Source of the DNA: Micromonospora solifontis
GTDB lineage: Bacteria > Actinomycetota > Actinomycetes > Mycobacteriales > Micromonosporaceae
DNA length: 35,107 nt
Direction of reading: 5' to 3'
Assembly: GCF_003725545.1 (NCBI RefSeq)
Contig: NZ_RJLN01000056.1
Span: 1 to 35,107, forward strand
Below are positions 1-7,363 of the stretch, piece after piece (position 1 is the first letter of the stretch; each line of letters begins with the position of its first letter). Under the pieces are notes generated by a model. It did not search any database, was not told the DNA's origin, and saw nothing but the letters and a program-made list of their open reading frames with translations. Made by a program: the position numbers and the translations under genes.

Positions 1-188
1 GACCCGCACCAGCGCTGCGTCGCCGCCTCCAGCCCGGCCAGCTCGGCACCGATCCGCCAGCCGTCGGCCGGCGCCACCAGCCCGGGCGCGGTGGCCAGCC
101 CGTGCGCCAGCCGGTACGCGTCGTCGCCCAGCTCCCGGGCGACCCCGCGCAACAGCTCGGGCTCGACGGTGAACGGCTCCTCGGCCAT
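1..188 (-). CDS. Partial EspC-like / type VII secretion target-like protein (N-terminus only)
   Basis: Only the first 62 or so codons are in the window; the gene runs off the left edge. The start is an ATG (complement of 186-188) preceded by a GGGGAGG ribosome binding site. The protein begins MAEEPFTVEPELLRGVARE and continues as a helical, charged stretch with a GW pair (ADGWRIG). This pattern of a short acidic lead, a long amphipathic helix and a small loop resembles the EspC/DUF2580 (ESX-associated, WXG100-like) family of small proteins. The family call rests on overall look and is moderate. It diverges from acpS with about 225 bases between the two starts. Confidence 0.55.
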   Translation of the reverse strand, partial: MAEEPFTVEPELLRGVARELGDDAYRLAHGLATAPGLVAPADGWRIGAELAGLEAATQRWCG

Positions 189-308
189 CGGTGCCTCCCC
201 GTGGGACAGGACGCCGGCAGGAGTGCCGGCGGCGGACGGACGAGCCCGGCACCGAACGGGAAACCGGGCAACGGGGACGCTAGGCGGCCGGCCGGCGTCG
301 GCGCCGGC

Positions 309-353
309 CCTGTGGACAACCGGCGGCACCGGTACGCCCCGGTTGTCCACAGG
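309..353. repeat. Inverted repeat carrying two perfect DnaA-box-like 9-mers
   Basis: The arms CCTGTGGACAACCGG (309-323) and CCGGTTGTCCACAGG (339-353) are perfect reverse complements, 15 bases each, around a 15-base spacer. Each arm contains TTGTCCACA (complement of 311-319; plus strand at 343-351), which equals the DnaA-box consensus known for high-GC actinobacteria. The element lies in the divergent gap between the EspC-like gene and acpS, so it is not at a gene end where a terminator would be expected. It could bind DnaA as a regulatory or titration site, or another dimeric protein. Confidence 0.6.
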
Positions 354-400
354 CCTTGCGCAGCGCCCTGCGGTGGCCAATGGTGGGCCGCGAGCGCCGG

Positions 401-413
401 TAGGGTGAGCTTC
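401..413 (+). promoter_or_regulatory. Likely leaderless promoter of acpS
   Basis: TAGGGT at 401-406 fits the actinobacterial -10 form TANNNT and ends 7 bases before the GTG at 414, so transcription would begin at or next to the start codon. No convincing -35 is visible. Confidence 0.5.
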
Positions 414-782
414 GTGATCGTGGCGGTCGGCATCGACGTGGTGCTGGTGGACCGGTTCGCCCGGGCCCTGGCGCGCACACCGCTGCTCGCCGAGCGCCTG
501 TTCACCGAGGCCGAGCGGCACACCCGCGCCGGCCACCCGCGCCCGCCCGAGTCGATGGCCGCCCGCTTCGCCGCGAAGGAGGCGGTGGCCAAGGCGCTCG
601 GCGCGCCGGCCGGCCTGCACTGGCACGACTGCGAGATCGTGCCCGATCCGGCCGGCCGGCCCTGGCTGGCCGTCTCCGGCACGGTGGCCGCCGCCGCGGC
701 CGAACGCGGGATCAACCGCTGGCACCTGTCGCTGTCGCACGACGGCGGGATCGCATCGGCGATGGTGGTCGCGGAACGGTGA
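414..782 (+). CDS. acpS: Holo-[acyl-carrier-protein] synthase
   Basis: This enzyme transfers 4'-phosphopantetheine from coenzyme A to a serine of acyl carrier protein, activating it for fatty acid synthesis. From the GTG at 414 the product is 122 residues, the normal AcpS length. It shows the family's two signatures: GIDVVLVDRF near the N-terminus (first metal-binding Asp) and FAAKEAVAKALG in the middle (metal-binding Glu), and ends with the usual WHLSLSHDGGIASAMVVAE segment. GTG at 405 is a second in-frame candidate, but it falls inside the proposed -10; 414 lies 7 bases downstream of it, which suits a leaderless message. It is followed by the NAD(P)HX repair gene and probably heads the operon. 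Confidence 0.93.
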   Translation: MIVAVGIDVVLVDRFARALARTPLLAERLFTEAERHTRAGHPRPPESMAARFAAKEAVAKALGAPAGLHWHDCEIVPDPAGRPWLAVSGTVAAAAAERGINRWHLSLSHDGGIASAMVVAER

Positions 783-838
783 GCCGACCCGGGCGGGCCG
801 GCCGGCCCACCCGGGCAGCACGGACGGGACGGAGTGGC

Positions 839-2272
839 ATGAGACCGGTGTGGCGGGTCGCGGACGTACGCGCGGCGGAGGCGGGCCTGATGGCCACCCT
901 GCCGCCCGGGACGCTGATGCAGCGGGCGGCCGCGGGCCTGGCCCGCCGGTGCGCGCTGCTGCTCACCGATCGGGGCGGCGTCTACGGCGCCCGCGTGCTG
1001 CTGCTGGTCGGCTCCGGCGACAACGGCGGCGACACCCTGTACGCGGGCGCACACCTGGCCCGCCGGGGCGCGGCGGTCGCCGCCCTGCTGCTCACCCCCG
1101 GCCGCGCGCACGCCGACGGGCTGGCCGCGCTGCGGGCCGCCGGCGGGCGGCTGGTCGACCGGCCCCCGGCCGTGGTGGACCTGGTCCTCGACGGGATCGT
1201 CGGGATCGGTGGGACCGGCGGGCTGCGGGAGACCGCCGATCAGCTCGCGGCGAGCCTCGCCGAGCGCATCGGGCGGGACGGGACCCGGGCCACCGTGGTC
1301 GCCGTGGACGTGCCCAGCGGTGTCGCGGTGGACACCGGGCACGTCCCGCTCACCGCCTCGGGTCGGCCCTGCGCGGTCCGCGCCGACGTCACGGTCGCCT
1401 TCGGCGCGTTGAAGCCGGCCCTGGTGGTGGGCCCGGCCGCCGCGCTCGCCGGGCACGTCGAGCTGGTCGACATCGGGCTGGAGCCGTGGCTGCGCGGCAG
1501 CCCGGCGCTGCGCGTGGTGGAGTGGTCCGACGTCGTCGACTGGTGGCCGGCCCTCGGCGCGTCGTCGGAGAAGTACTCCCGGGGCGTGGTCGGGGTGGCG
1601 ACCGGCTCGGCGATCTACCCGGGCGCGGCGGTGCTCTCGGTGAGCGGCGCGCTGGCCGGGCCCACCGGGATGGTCCGGTACGCGGGCGGCGCCCGGGCGG
1701 AGGTGCTGCACCAGCACCCGTCGGTGATCGCCACCGACCGGGTCGCCGACGCGGGCCGGGTGCAGGCCTGGGTCTGCGGCTCCGGGCTGGGCACCGGCGA
1801 GGAGTCGGCCGCCGAGCTGCGTGCCGTGCTCGCCGCGCCGGTGCCGGTGGTGCTCGACGCCGACGCGCTCACCCTGCTGGTCGACGGCAAGATGGCGGAT
1901 CGGCTGCGCGATCGGGACGCCCCGATCGTGGTGACCCCGCACGACCGCGAGTACGCCCGGCTCTGCGGGGAGACCCCGGGGACGGACCGGGTGGCGGCGG
2001 CGCTGCGGCTGGCCGCCTGGATGAACGCGGTGGTGCTGCTGAAGGGCGACCGCACGATCATCGGCACCCCCGCCGGCCGGGCGTACGTCAACCCGACCGG
2101 CACCCCGGTGCTGGCCACCGGGGGCACCGGCGACGTGCTGGCCGGGCTGCTCGGCTCGCTGCTCGCCGCCGGGCTGGCCCCGGAGCGGGCGGCCGCCGCG
2201 GCCGCGTACCTGCGCGGGCTGGCCGGCCGGAGCGCGGTCGGGACCGGCCGCGCGGCTCACGGCCCACGGTGA
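839..2272 (+). CDS. nnr: Bifunctional NAD(P)H-hydrate epimerase / ADP-dependent NAD(P)H-hydrate dehydratase
   Basis: The protein repairs damaged NAD(P)HX: the N-terminal half interconverts the R and S hydrates and the C-terminal half dehydrates the S form using ADP. The N-terminal YjeF-type domain shows GSGDNGGDTLYAGAHL and VDVPSGVAVDTG; the C-terminal ribokinase-like domain shows SSEKYSRGVVGVATGS and the closing anion-hole motif GGTGDVLAGLLGSLL. I chose the ATG at 839 (477 residues) because GGAG lies just upstream; an earlier GTG at 779 overlaps the acpS stop codon and would add 20 unconserved residues. The C-terminus ends soon after the GTGD helix (AAYLRGLAGRSAVGTGR) and seems about 15-25 residues shorter than usual. 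Confidence 0.92.
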   Translation: MRPVWRVADVRAAEAGLMATLPPGTLMQRAAAGLARRCALLLTDRGGVYGARVLLLVGSGDNGGDTLYAGAHLARRGAAVAALLLTPGRAHADGLAALRAAGGRLVDRPPAVVDLVLDGIVGIGGTGGLRETADQLAASLAERIGRDGTRATVVAVDVPSGVAVDTGHVPLTASGRPCAVRADVTVAFGALKPALVVGPAAALAGHVELVDIGLEPWLRGSPALRVVEWSDVVDWWPALGASSEKYSRGVVGVATGSAIYPGAAVLSVSGALAGPTGMVRYAGGARAEVLHQHPSVIATDRVADAGRVQAWVCGSGLGTGEESAAELRAVLAAPVPVVLDADALTLLVDGKMADRLRDRDAPIVVTPHDREYARLCGETPGTDRVAAALRLAAWMNAVVLLKGDRTIIGTPAGRAYVNPTGTPVLATGGTGDVLAGLLGSLLAAGLAPERAAAAAAYLRGLAGRSAVGTGRAAHGPR

Positions 2273-2285
2273 TCACCGGCGGAAG

Positions 2286-2297
2286 TAGGCTGGGGGC
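2286..2297 (+). promoter_or_regulatory. Likely leaderless promoter of alr
   Basis: TAGGCT at 2286-2291 is followed 6 bases later by the alr ATG at 2298, and no Shine-Dalgarno sequence is needed. It lies in the short 25-base gap after nnr, so alr may be transcribed both from here and by read-through. Confidence 0.6.
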
Positions 2298-3416
2298 ATG
2301 TGGCAGTCGGAGGTGCGCGTCGACCTGGACGCGATCCGGGAGAACGTGGCCCGGCTCAAGTCGGGCACCAGCGCCGAGCTGATGGCGGTGGTGAAGGCCG
2401 ACGGGTACGGCCACGGCATGGTCCCGGCGGCCCGGGCCGCGCTGGACGCCGGCGCGGACTGGCTCGGGGTCTGCACCCTCGACGAGGCGCTCCGGCTCCG
2501 CCAGGAGGGGATCACCGCCCCCGTGCTGGCCTGGCTGCTCGACCCGGGCCTGCCGCTGCACGACGGGGTCACCGTCGGGGTCGATCTGGGCTGCGCCAGC
2601 CTCACCCAGCTGGACGAGATGATCGAGGCGGGCCGCCGGGCGGACCGTCCGGCCCGGCTGCACCTGAAGATCGACACCGGGCTGTCGCGCGGCGGGGCCA
2701 CCGTCGCGGACTGGCCGGCCCTCCTGGAGGCCGCCGCCAAGGCCCAGGCCGACGGCCTGGTCGAGGTGGTCGGGGTGTGGAGCCACTTCGTGTACGCGGA
2801 CTCGCCGGGGCACCCCACCACGGACCGCCAGCTCGCGGTGTTCCACGAGGGGCTGGAGTTGGCGGAGCGGGCCGGGCTGCGCCCGCGCTACCGGCACCTG
2901 GCCAACTCGGCCGCCACGCTGACCCGCCCGGACACCCACTTCGACCTGGTCCGCCCCGGCCTGGCGGTCTACGGCCTGTCACCGATCGCCGGCGAGCAGT
3001 TCGGCCTGCGCCCCGCGATGACCGCCCGGGCCCGGGTGATGCTCACCAAGCGGGTGCCGGCCGGCACCGGCGTCTCGTACGGCCACACCTATCTCACCGA
3101 GCGCGAGAGCAACCTGGCCGTGGTCCCGCTCGGCTACGCCGACGGGGTGCCGCGGCACGCCTCGAACACCGGCCCGGTGCAGCTCGGCGGCAAGCGGCGG
3201 ACGATCTCGGGGCGGGTCTGCATGGACCAGTTCGTGGTCGACTGCGGCGACGACGAGGTGGCCGCCGGGGACGTGGCGACGCTCTTCGGCAGCGGCGCGG
3301 ACGGCGAGCCCACCGCGGACGACTGGGCCGAGGCGGTCGGCACGATCAACTACGAGATCGTCACCCGCTTCGGCGGGGTCCGGGTGCCCCGCGCGTACGA
3401 CGGCGAGCGGCCATGA
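2298..3416 (+). CDS. alr: Alanine racemase
   Basis: This PLP enzyme interconverts L- and D-alanine, supplying D-alanine for peptidoglycan. The protein has 372 residues, the usual length. It carries the PLP-lysine motif AVVKADGYGHG (Lys33) in the N-terminal TIM barrel and the second catalytic base in VSYGHTYL (Tyr261) followed by VVPLGYADGVPR. The C-terminal segment GRVCMDQFVVD is also typical. The ATG at 2298 is fixed by the TAGGCT element 6 bases upstream and by the conserved first strand. Its stop codon overlaps the start of the hydrolase gene (ATGA), suggesting translational coupling. Confidence 0.96.
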   Translation: MWQSEVRVDLDAIRENVARLKSGTSAELMAVVKADGYGHGMVPAARAALDAGADWLGVCTLDEALRLRQEGITAPVLAWLLDPGLPLHDGVTVGVDLGCASLTQLDEMIEAGRRADRPARLHLKIDTGLSRGGATVADWPALLEAAAKAQADGLVEVVGVWSHFVYADSPGHPTTDRQLAVFHEGLELAERAGLRPRYRHLANSAATLTRPDTHFDLVRPGLAVYGLSPIAGEQFGLRPAMTARARVMLTKRVPAGTGVSYGHTYLTERESNLAVVPLGYADGVPRHASNTGPVQLGGKRRTISGRVCMDQFVVDCGDDEVAAGDVATLFGSGADGEPTADDWAEAVGTINYEIVTRFGGVRVPRAYDGERP

Positions 3417-4504
3417 GTCGAGGCTTCCGCGTGCCCCGGCCGCGGACCGCCGCCGGCAAGGTGGCCGGGGTGGTCGGCGCCGCCGTCGGGGTCGCCGCCG
3501 CCGGGCTCGCCGCGGGCGTGGTGAGCGAGCGGGTCCTGGTCCGCCGGCTCAAGAGCGATCCCACCGATCCGTACGCCCACGAGGTGTTCGGCCGGCAGCG
3601 GTACGACGAGGCGCGCACGCTGGAGATGCCGGACGGCACCGACATCCACGTGGAGGTGGTCGAGCCGACCCGCCCGGTCGCCGGGCACCCGACGGTGGTG
3701 CTGGTGCACGGCTTCTGCCTGGACATGGGGACGTTCCACTTCCAGCGCGAGATGCTCGCCGCCCGCGGCGACTACCGGATCGTCGCGTACGACCAGCCCG
3801 GGCACGGCAGTTCCGGGCGGCTGGAGACCGGCGAGTACGACCTCGCCACGCTGGGCCGGACCCTGCGCCGGGTGATCGACGAGGTCGCTCCCGAGGGGCC
3901 GCTGGTGCTGGTCGGGCACTCGATGGGCGGCATGACCATCATGGCGCTGGCCGAGCTGTACCCGGAGCTGTTCGGCGATCGGGTGGTCGGCACGGTGCTG
4001 ATGGCCACCTCGGGCGGCCTGCTCGCCGAGACCAAGCTGGTGGCTCCCGCGCTGCTCGGCCGGGTCGGCGCGCCGGTGCTCTACATGATGAGCAACGCCA
4101 CCCGGTACGGCGGCACGGTGATCGACAAGGCCCGCAAGTCGACCTCCAACGTCGCCTGGCTGCTCACCCGCAGGTACGGCTTCGGCACCGAGAGGCCCAG
4201 CCCGGCCCTGGTGTCGTACGTCGAGACGATGAACTCGCGGACGTCCGCCGACACGGTCACCCGCTACCTGCGCACCCTGGCCACCCACTCCCGGTTCCCG
4301 GCGCTGGCCGCGCTGGCCGGCACGCCGGTGCTGGTGATCGTGGGGGACAAGGACATGATCACTCCGGTGACCCACTCGGAGGAGATCGTCCGCCGGCTGC
4401 CGCACGCCGAGTTCGTCAAGATCCACGACAGTGGGCACGTGGTGATGCTGGAGCACGCCGACGAGGTCAACGCGGCGCTCGAACGCTTCCTGGAGTCGTT
4501 GTGA
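3413..4504 (+). CDS. Alpha/beta hydrolase with N-terminal hydrophobic segment
   Basis: A 363-residue serine hydrolase of unknown substrate. A Gly/Ala/Val-rich hydrophobic segment at about residues 14-38 suggests a membrane anchor or export signal. The fold is supported by HGFCLD (oxyanion hole, after VVLV), the nucleophile elbow GHSMGG (Ser170), the acid in VGDKDMITP and the His in DSGHVVMLEH. The ATG at 3413 overlaps the alr stop codon and the gene ends overlapping the tsaE GTG, so it sits inside a tight operon. A hydrolase between alr and tsaE is a common actinobacterial arrangement; lipase or esterase activity is a guess only. Confidence 0.88.
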   Translation: MSRGFRVPRPRTAAGKVAGVVGAAVGVAAAGLAAGVVSERVLVRRLKSDPTDPYAHEVFGRQRYDEARTLEMPDGTDIHVEVVEPTRPVAGHPTVVLVHGFCLDMGTFHFQREMLAARGDYRIVAYDQPGHGSSGRLETGEYDLATLGRTLRRVIDEVAPEGPLVLVGHSMGGMTIMALAELYPELFGDRVVGTVLMATSGGLLAETKLVAPALLGRVGAPVLYMMSNATRYGGTVIDKARKSTSNVAWLLTRRYGFGTERPSPALVSYVETMNSRTSADTVTRYLRTLATHSRFPALAALAGTPVLVIVGDKDMITPVTHSEEIVRRLPHAEFVKIHDSGHVVMLEHADEVNAALERFLESL

Positions 4505-5001
4505 GCCGAGGTGGCGTTGTGACGGTGGTGGCCGAACTGAAGACGGTCGACGACACCCACGAGTTCGGCCGCCGGCTGGCCGGCCTGCTGCACGCCGGGG
4601 ACCTGCTGCTGCTCAGCGGTCCGCTGGGCGCCGGGAAGACCGCGCTCACCCAGGGCATCGGCGCCGGTCTGGGCGTACGCGGTGACATCACCTCGCCGAC
4701 CTTCGTGATCGCCCGGGTGCACCGGCCCGACCCGGCGCGGGGCGGCCGGGTGACCCTGGTGCACGCCGACGCGTACCGGTTGGGGGAGTCGGCGGACCCG
4801 CGCGCCGAGATCGACGACCTCGACCTGGACGCCTCGGTGGACGAGGCGGTGACCGTGGTCGAGTGGGGCGAGGGAATGGTCGAGCAGTTGGCCGACGCCC
4901 ACCTGCGGGTACGCATCGACCGGCGGGAGGACGACACCCGGGTGGTCACCTGCGAGCCGGTCGGCGGAGACTGGGCGCAGCGGTTGGCCGCCCTGGACTG
5001 A
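4501..5001 (+). CDS. tsaE: tRNA threonylcarbamoyladenosine biosynthesis ATPase TsaE
   Basis: TsaE is the P-loop ATPase that works with TsaB and TsaD to make N6-threonylcarbamoyladenosine at position 37 of ANN-decoding tRNAs. The protein has the Walker A motif GPLGAGKT (about residues 40-47), the conserved SPTF strand (ITSPTFVIA), HADAYRL and the late VVEWGEG motif. Two GTG starts are possible: 4501, overlapping the hydrolase stop (166 residues), and 4519, which has GAGG 7 bases upstream and would give MTVVAELKTVDDTHEF. The later one matches the usual family N-terminus slightly better. tsaB and tsaD are in a second operon at 6,686-8,855. Confidence 0.93.
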   Translation: MSRGGVVTVVAELKTVDDTHEFGRRLAGLLHAGDLLLLSGPLGAGKTALTQGIGAGLGVRGDITSPTFVIARVHRPDPARGGRVTLVHADAYRLGESADPRAEIDDLDLDASVDEAVTVVEWGEGMVEQLADAHLRVRIDRREDDTRVVTCEPVGGDWAQRLAALD

Positions 5002-5061
5002 CGATTGTCGTACCTCCCGCCTACAGTGCCGGGGACCGATCACCCCGGCGGAAGGTTGCCG

Positions 5062-5763
5062 ATGCCCGACGACGCGCCCACCCTCGACCTGCTGGCGCTC
5101 CTCCCGGACGCCTGGCGGACGGTGCTCACCCCGCACCTCGACGCCGCCCGCACGGCGGCGCTCGCCGAGTTCGTCGCCGTCGAGTACGCGAGCGGGACGG
5201 TCTTTCCGCCGGTCGAGGACCTCTTCTCCGCCTACCGGCTGTGCGGGCCGGCGGAGACCCGGGTGCTGATCCTCGGCCAGGACCCCTATCACCGGGCGGG
5301 GCAGGCGCACGGGCTGAGCTTCAGCGTGCGTGAGGGGGTGTCGGTGCCGCCGTCGCTGCGCAACGTCTTCAAGGAGTTGGGCGAGGACCTGGGCGTGCCG
5401 AAGCCGCGCAGCGGCGACCTGAGCGGCTGGGCGGCGCAGGGGGTGCTGCTGCTCAACTCGGTGCTCACCGTCCGGCAGGCCACCCCGGGCTCGCACGCGA
5501 ACAAGGGGTGGGAGGAGTTCACCGACGCCACCATCCGGGCCCTGGACGCGCTCGACCAGCGGGTGGTCTTCCTGCTCTGGGGCGGGTACGCCCGCAAGAA
5601 GGCGGCCCTGGTCAGCAACTCGCAGCACGTGGTGCTGGAAGCGGGCCACCCGAGCCCGATGAACCCGCGCGGCTTCCTGGGCAGCCGTCCGTTCAGCGCG
5701 GCGAACAAGGCCCTCGCCGACGCCGGCCTGCCCACCATCGACTGGGAACGCTCAGCCGGCTGA
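5062..5763 (+). CDS. ung: Uracil-DNA glycosylase (family 1)
   Basis: The enzyme removes uracil from DNA arising from cytosine deamination or dUTP misincorporation, starting base-excision repair. From the ATG at 5062 the product is 233 residues. It has the water-activating motif GQDPYH (residues 72-77, Asp74), the uracil-binding LLLNSVLTVR strand and the leucine-loop motif HPSPMNPRGF (His196). GGAAGG lies 7 bases before the ATG. The last 12 bases overlap, tail to tail, the end of the minus-strand Xre-type gene. TACAGT at 5022-5027 may be its -10, but no good -35 is visible. Confidence 0.95.
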   Translation: MPDDAPTLDLLALLPDAWRTVLTPHLDAARTAALAEFVAVEYASGTVFPPVEDLFSAYRLCGPAETRVLILGQDPYHRAGQAHGLSFSVREGVSVPPSLRNVFKELGEDLGVPKPRSGDLSGWAAQGVLLLNSVLTVRQATPGSHANKGWEEFTDATIRALDALDQRVVFLLWGGYARKKAALVSNSQHVVLEAGHPSPMNPRGFLGSRPFSAANKALADAGLPTIDWERSAG

Positions 5764-6486
5764 CCCGAGGCGCTGCCGGTGCCGGCGTAGCAGGTCGGCG
5801 GCGCGCGGGTCGGCCAGCTCGACCCGGACCAGCGGCTCGACGGGATAGCTCCGGCCGCCGTACCGCACCTCGACCGGCTGCGGCAACTCGTCGCACATCC
5901 GTGCCCGCAGCTCGCCGTGCAGGGTCTGCCACCGGTGCTCGCCCGGCTCCTCGGGCTCCAGCCGCAGCCCGCCCCACTCCTCCCAGCGCGCGTTCCAGCG
6001 CTGCGCGTAGGCCGCCTCGAGGAAGCCGGTGAGTCGGGGCGAGTCCCGCCAGCGCACCGCCACCTCGACGGCGCCCACCGGCAGCGGCGCGCCCTGCAGC
6101 AGCGCCGCCGAGCTCCCGGTCAGCACGTACGGCAGCTCGCCCAGCGCGTCGAGCATCCTGTCCAACCCGATCTCCCGGATCCGCTCGACCACGGATGCGT
6201 CGGCGAGCGCGTCGAGCGCCGCGTCCAGGTGGCTGTCCAGCGGCTCCACCCCGACCGTGAGTTGGACGTCCATCGCGGCGAGCAGCCGTTCCAGCACCGG
6301 CAGGCTCGGGATCCGGCTGCCCCGCTCGATGTGGGCCAGTGCGCCCTGGGTGAGCCCGACCAGGTCGGCCAGGGCCTGCTGGGTCAACTCCCGGCGTTCC
6401 CGTTCGTGCCGGATGGTGGTGGCGATCTGGCGGGCCAGGCGGCTGTCGGACACCCCACGATGATGACGAAGAGTGGAGAGCGACAT
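5752..6486 (-). CDS. Xre-family HTH regulator with a C-terminal nucleotidyltransferase-like region
   Basis: From the ATG at 6486 the product is 244 residues; from a GTG at 6453 it is 233. Residues about 20-75 form a Cro/CI-type helix-turn-helix (RRELTQQALADLVGLTQGALAHIERGSRIPS). The second half contains LTGSSAALLQGAP followed by VEVAVRW, which recalls the GG/GS and DxD strands of minimal nucleotidyltransferases such as AbiEii-type proteins, but the acidic pair is not intact; that link is tentative. The gene overlaps ung by 12 bases at the 3' end. The ATG at 6486 lies in the middle of a perfect palindrome and neither start has a Shine-Dalgarno sequence, so leaderless translation and autoregulation are likely. 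The target is unknown. Confidence 0.82.
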   Translation of the reverse strand: MSLSTLRHHRGVSDSRLARQIATTIRHERERRELTQQALADLVGLTQGALAHIERGSRIPSLPVLERLLAAMDVQLTVGVEPLDSHLDAALDALADASVVERIREIGLDRMLDALGELPYVLTGSSAALLQGAPLPVGAVEVAVRWRDSPRLTGFLEAAYAQRWNARWEEWGGLRLEPEEPGEHRWQTLHGELRARMCDELPQPVEVRYGGRSYPVEPLVRVELADPRAADLLRRHRQRLGSAG

Positions 6487-6527
6487 GTCGCTCAGTCATA
6501 TTCATGTCTCTCGGACATGTCGCTCTC
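6478..6527 (-). promoter_or_regulatory. Promoter and two-copy operator of the Xre-type gene
   Basis: A perfect 16-base palindrome GAGCGACATGTCGCTC covers 6478-6493, and its right 12 bases GACATGTCGCTC recur at 6514-6525, exactly 32 bases on. A looser copy CATGTCTCTC lies between (6503-6512). On the minus strand, TATGAC (complement of 6495-6500) fits a -10 whose start site would fall near 6487, at the ATG; GCGACA (complement of 6518-6523) lies 17 bases upstream in the -35 place. One repeat therefore overlaps the start site and the other the -35, the layout of a self-repressed gene. Functional assignment is inferred. Confidence 0.6.
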
Positions 6528-6671
6528 AACCGGTGCGCCGGTCGGCGCGAGTCACCCTGGGTAGCGGGCCAGGCGGGCCTGCCCCTGGGCCGCCCCGCTC
6601 GCCCGGGCCCGGCGGCCGGCGGTCGTCGTCGCATGGGGACGGGCCGTGACCGGGCGTGACGGCAGGGCGGC

Positions 6672-6685
6672 TAGGCTGGCTTACC
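6672..6685 (+). promoter_or_regulatory. Likely leaderless promoter of tsaB
   Basis: TAGGCT at 6672-6677 ends 8 bases before the GTG at 6686. It is the same arrangement as at alr, the first M1 peptidase gene and guaA. Confidence 0.55.
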
Positions 6686-7363
6686 GTGCTCGTACTCGTG
6701 GTGGACTCCTCGACGCCTGCGGTGACCGCCGCCGTGGTCGAGGTCTCGGCGGACGGTGTCGTGGCCCGCGCGCAGCGGTGCACGGTCGACGCCCGGGCGC
6801 ACGGGGAGCTGCTCGCCCCGCAGGTGGACGCGGTGCTGGCCGACGTCGACGCCCGCCCCGCCGATCTCGGCGCGATCGTCGCCGGGCTCGGCCCGGGACC
6901 GTTCACCGGGCTGCGGGTCGGTCTGGTCACCGCCGCCACCATGGGCCAGGTGCTCGGCATCCCCACGTACGGTGTCTGCTCGCTGGACGGGATCGGCCAC
7001 CCGGTGGCCGTGGGCGAGCCGGTGCTCGTCGCCAGTGACGCGCGCCGCCGGGAGGTCTACTGGGCGGTCTACGACGGCGCCGGGCAGCGCATCGCCGGGC
7101 CGAACGTGGACACCCCGGGGGTCGCCGCCGAACGCGCCCGGGACCTCGCGGTCACCGTCGCGGTCGGCGACGGCGCCCACCGGTACGCGGAGGTCCTCGG
7201 CCTGCCCGTGCGGGAGGAGCCCCGCTATCCGGACGCCACGGCACTGGCCGTGCTGGCCGCCGAGCGGATCCGCGCCGGCGCCCCCGCCGAGCCGCTCAAC
7301 CCGCTCTACCTCCGCCGCCCGGACGCCGTCGCGGCCACCGGCCACAAGCCGGTCCTGCCGTGA
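6686..7363 (+). CDS. tsaB: tRNA threonylcarbamoyladenosine biosynthesis protein TsaB
   Basis: TsaB is the inactive ASKHA-fold partner that binds TsaD and TsaE in the bacterial t6A synthase. The protein (225 residues from GTG 6686) begins VLVLVVDSSTPAVTAAV, the ASKHA phosphate-1 strand, and contains the family signature GLGPGPFTGLRVGLVTA. The GTG is preferred over an upstream in-frame GTG at 6656 because the latter is upstream of the TAGGCT -10. Its stop overlaps the GTG of rimI (GTGA), so the two are translationally coupled. Confidence 0.93.
   Translation: MLVLVVDSSTPAVTAAVVEVSADGVVARAQRCTVDARAHGELLAPQVDAVLADVDARPADLGAIVAGLGPGPFTGLRVGLVTAATMGQVLGIPTYGVCSLDGIGHPVAVGEPVLVASDARRREVYWAVYDGAGQRIAGPNVDTPGVAAERARDLAVTVAVGDGAHRYAEVLGLPVREEPRYPDATALAVLAAERIRAGAPAEPLNPLYLRRPDAVAATGHKPVLP

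Noticed and set aside
309..353. Reading the acpS upstream inverted repeat as a terminator
   Set aside because: Both flanking genes start here rather than end, and the DnaA-box match explains the arms better.
5005..5027. TTGTCG and TACAGT as an ung promoter
   Set aside because: The spacing is 11 bases, too short for a normal promoter.
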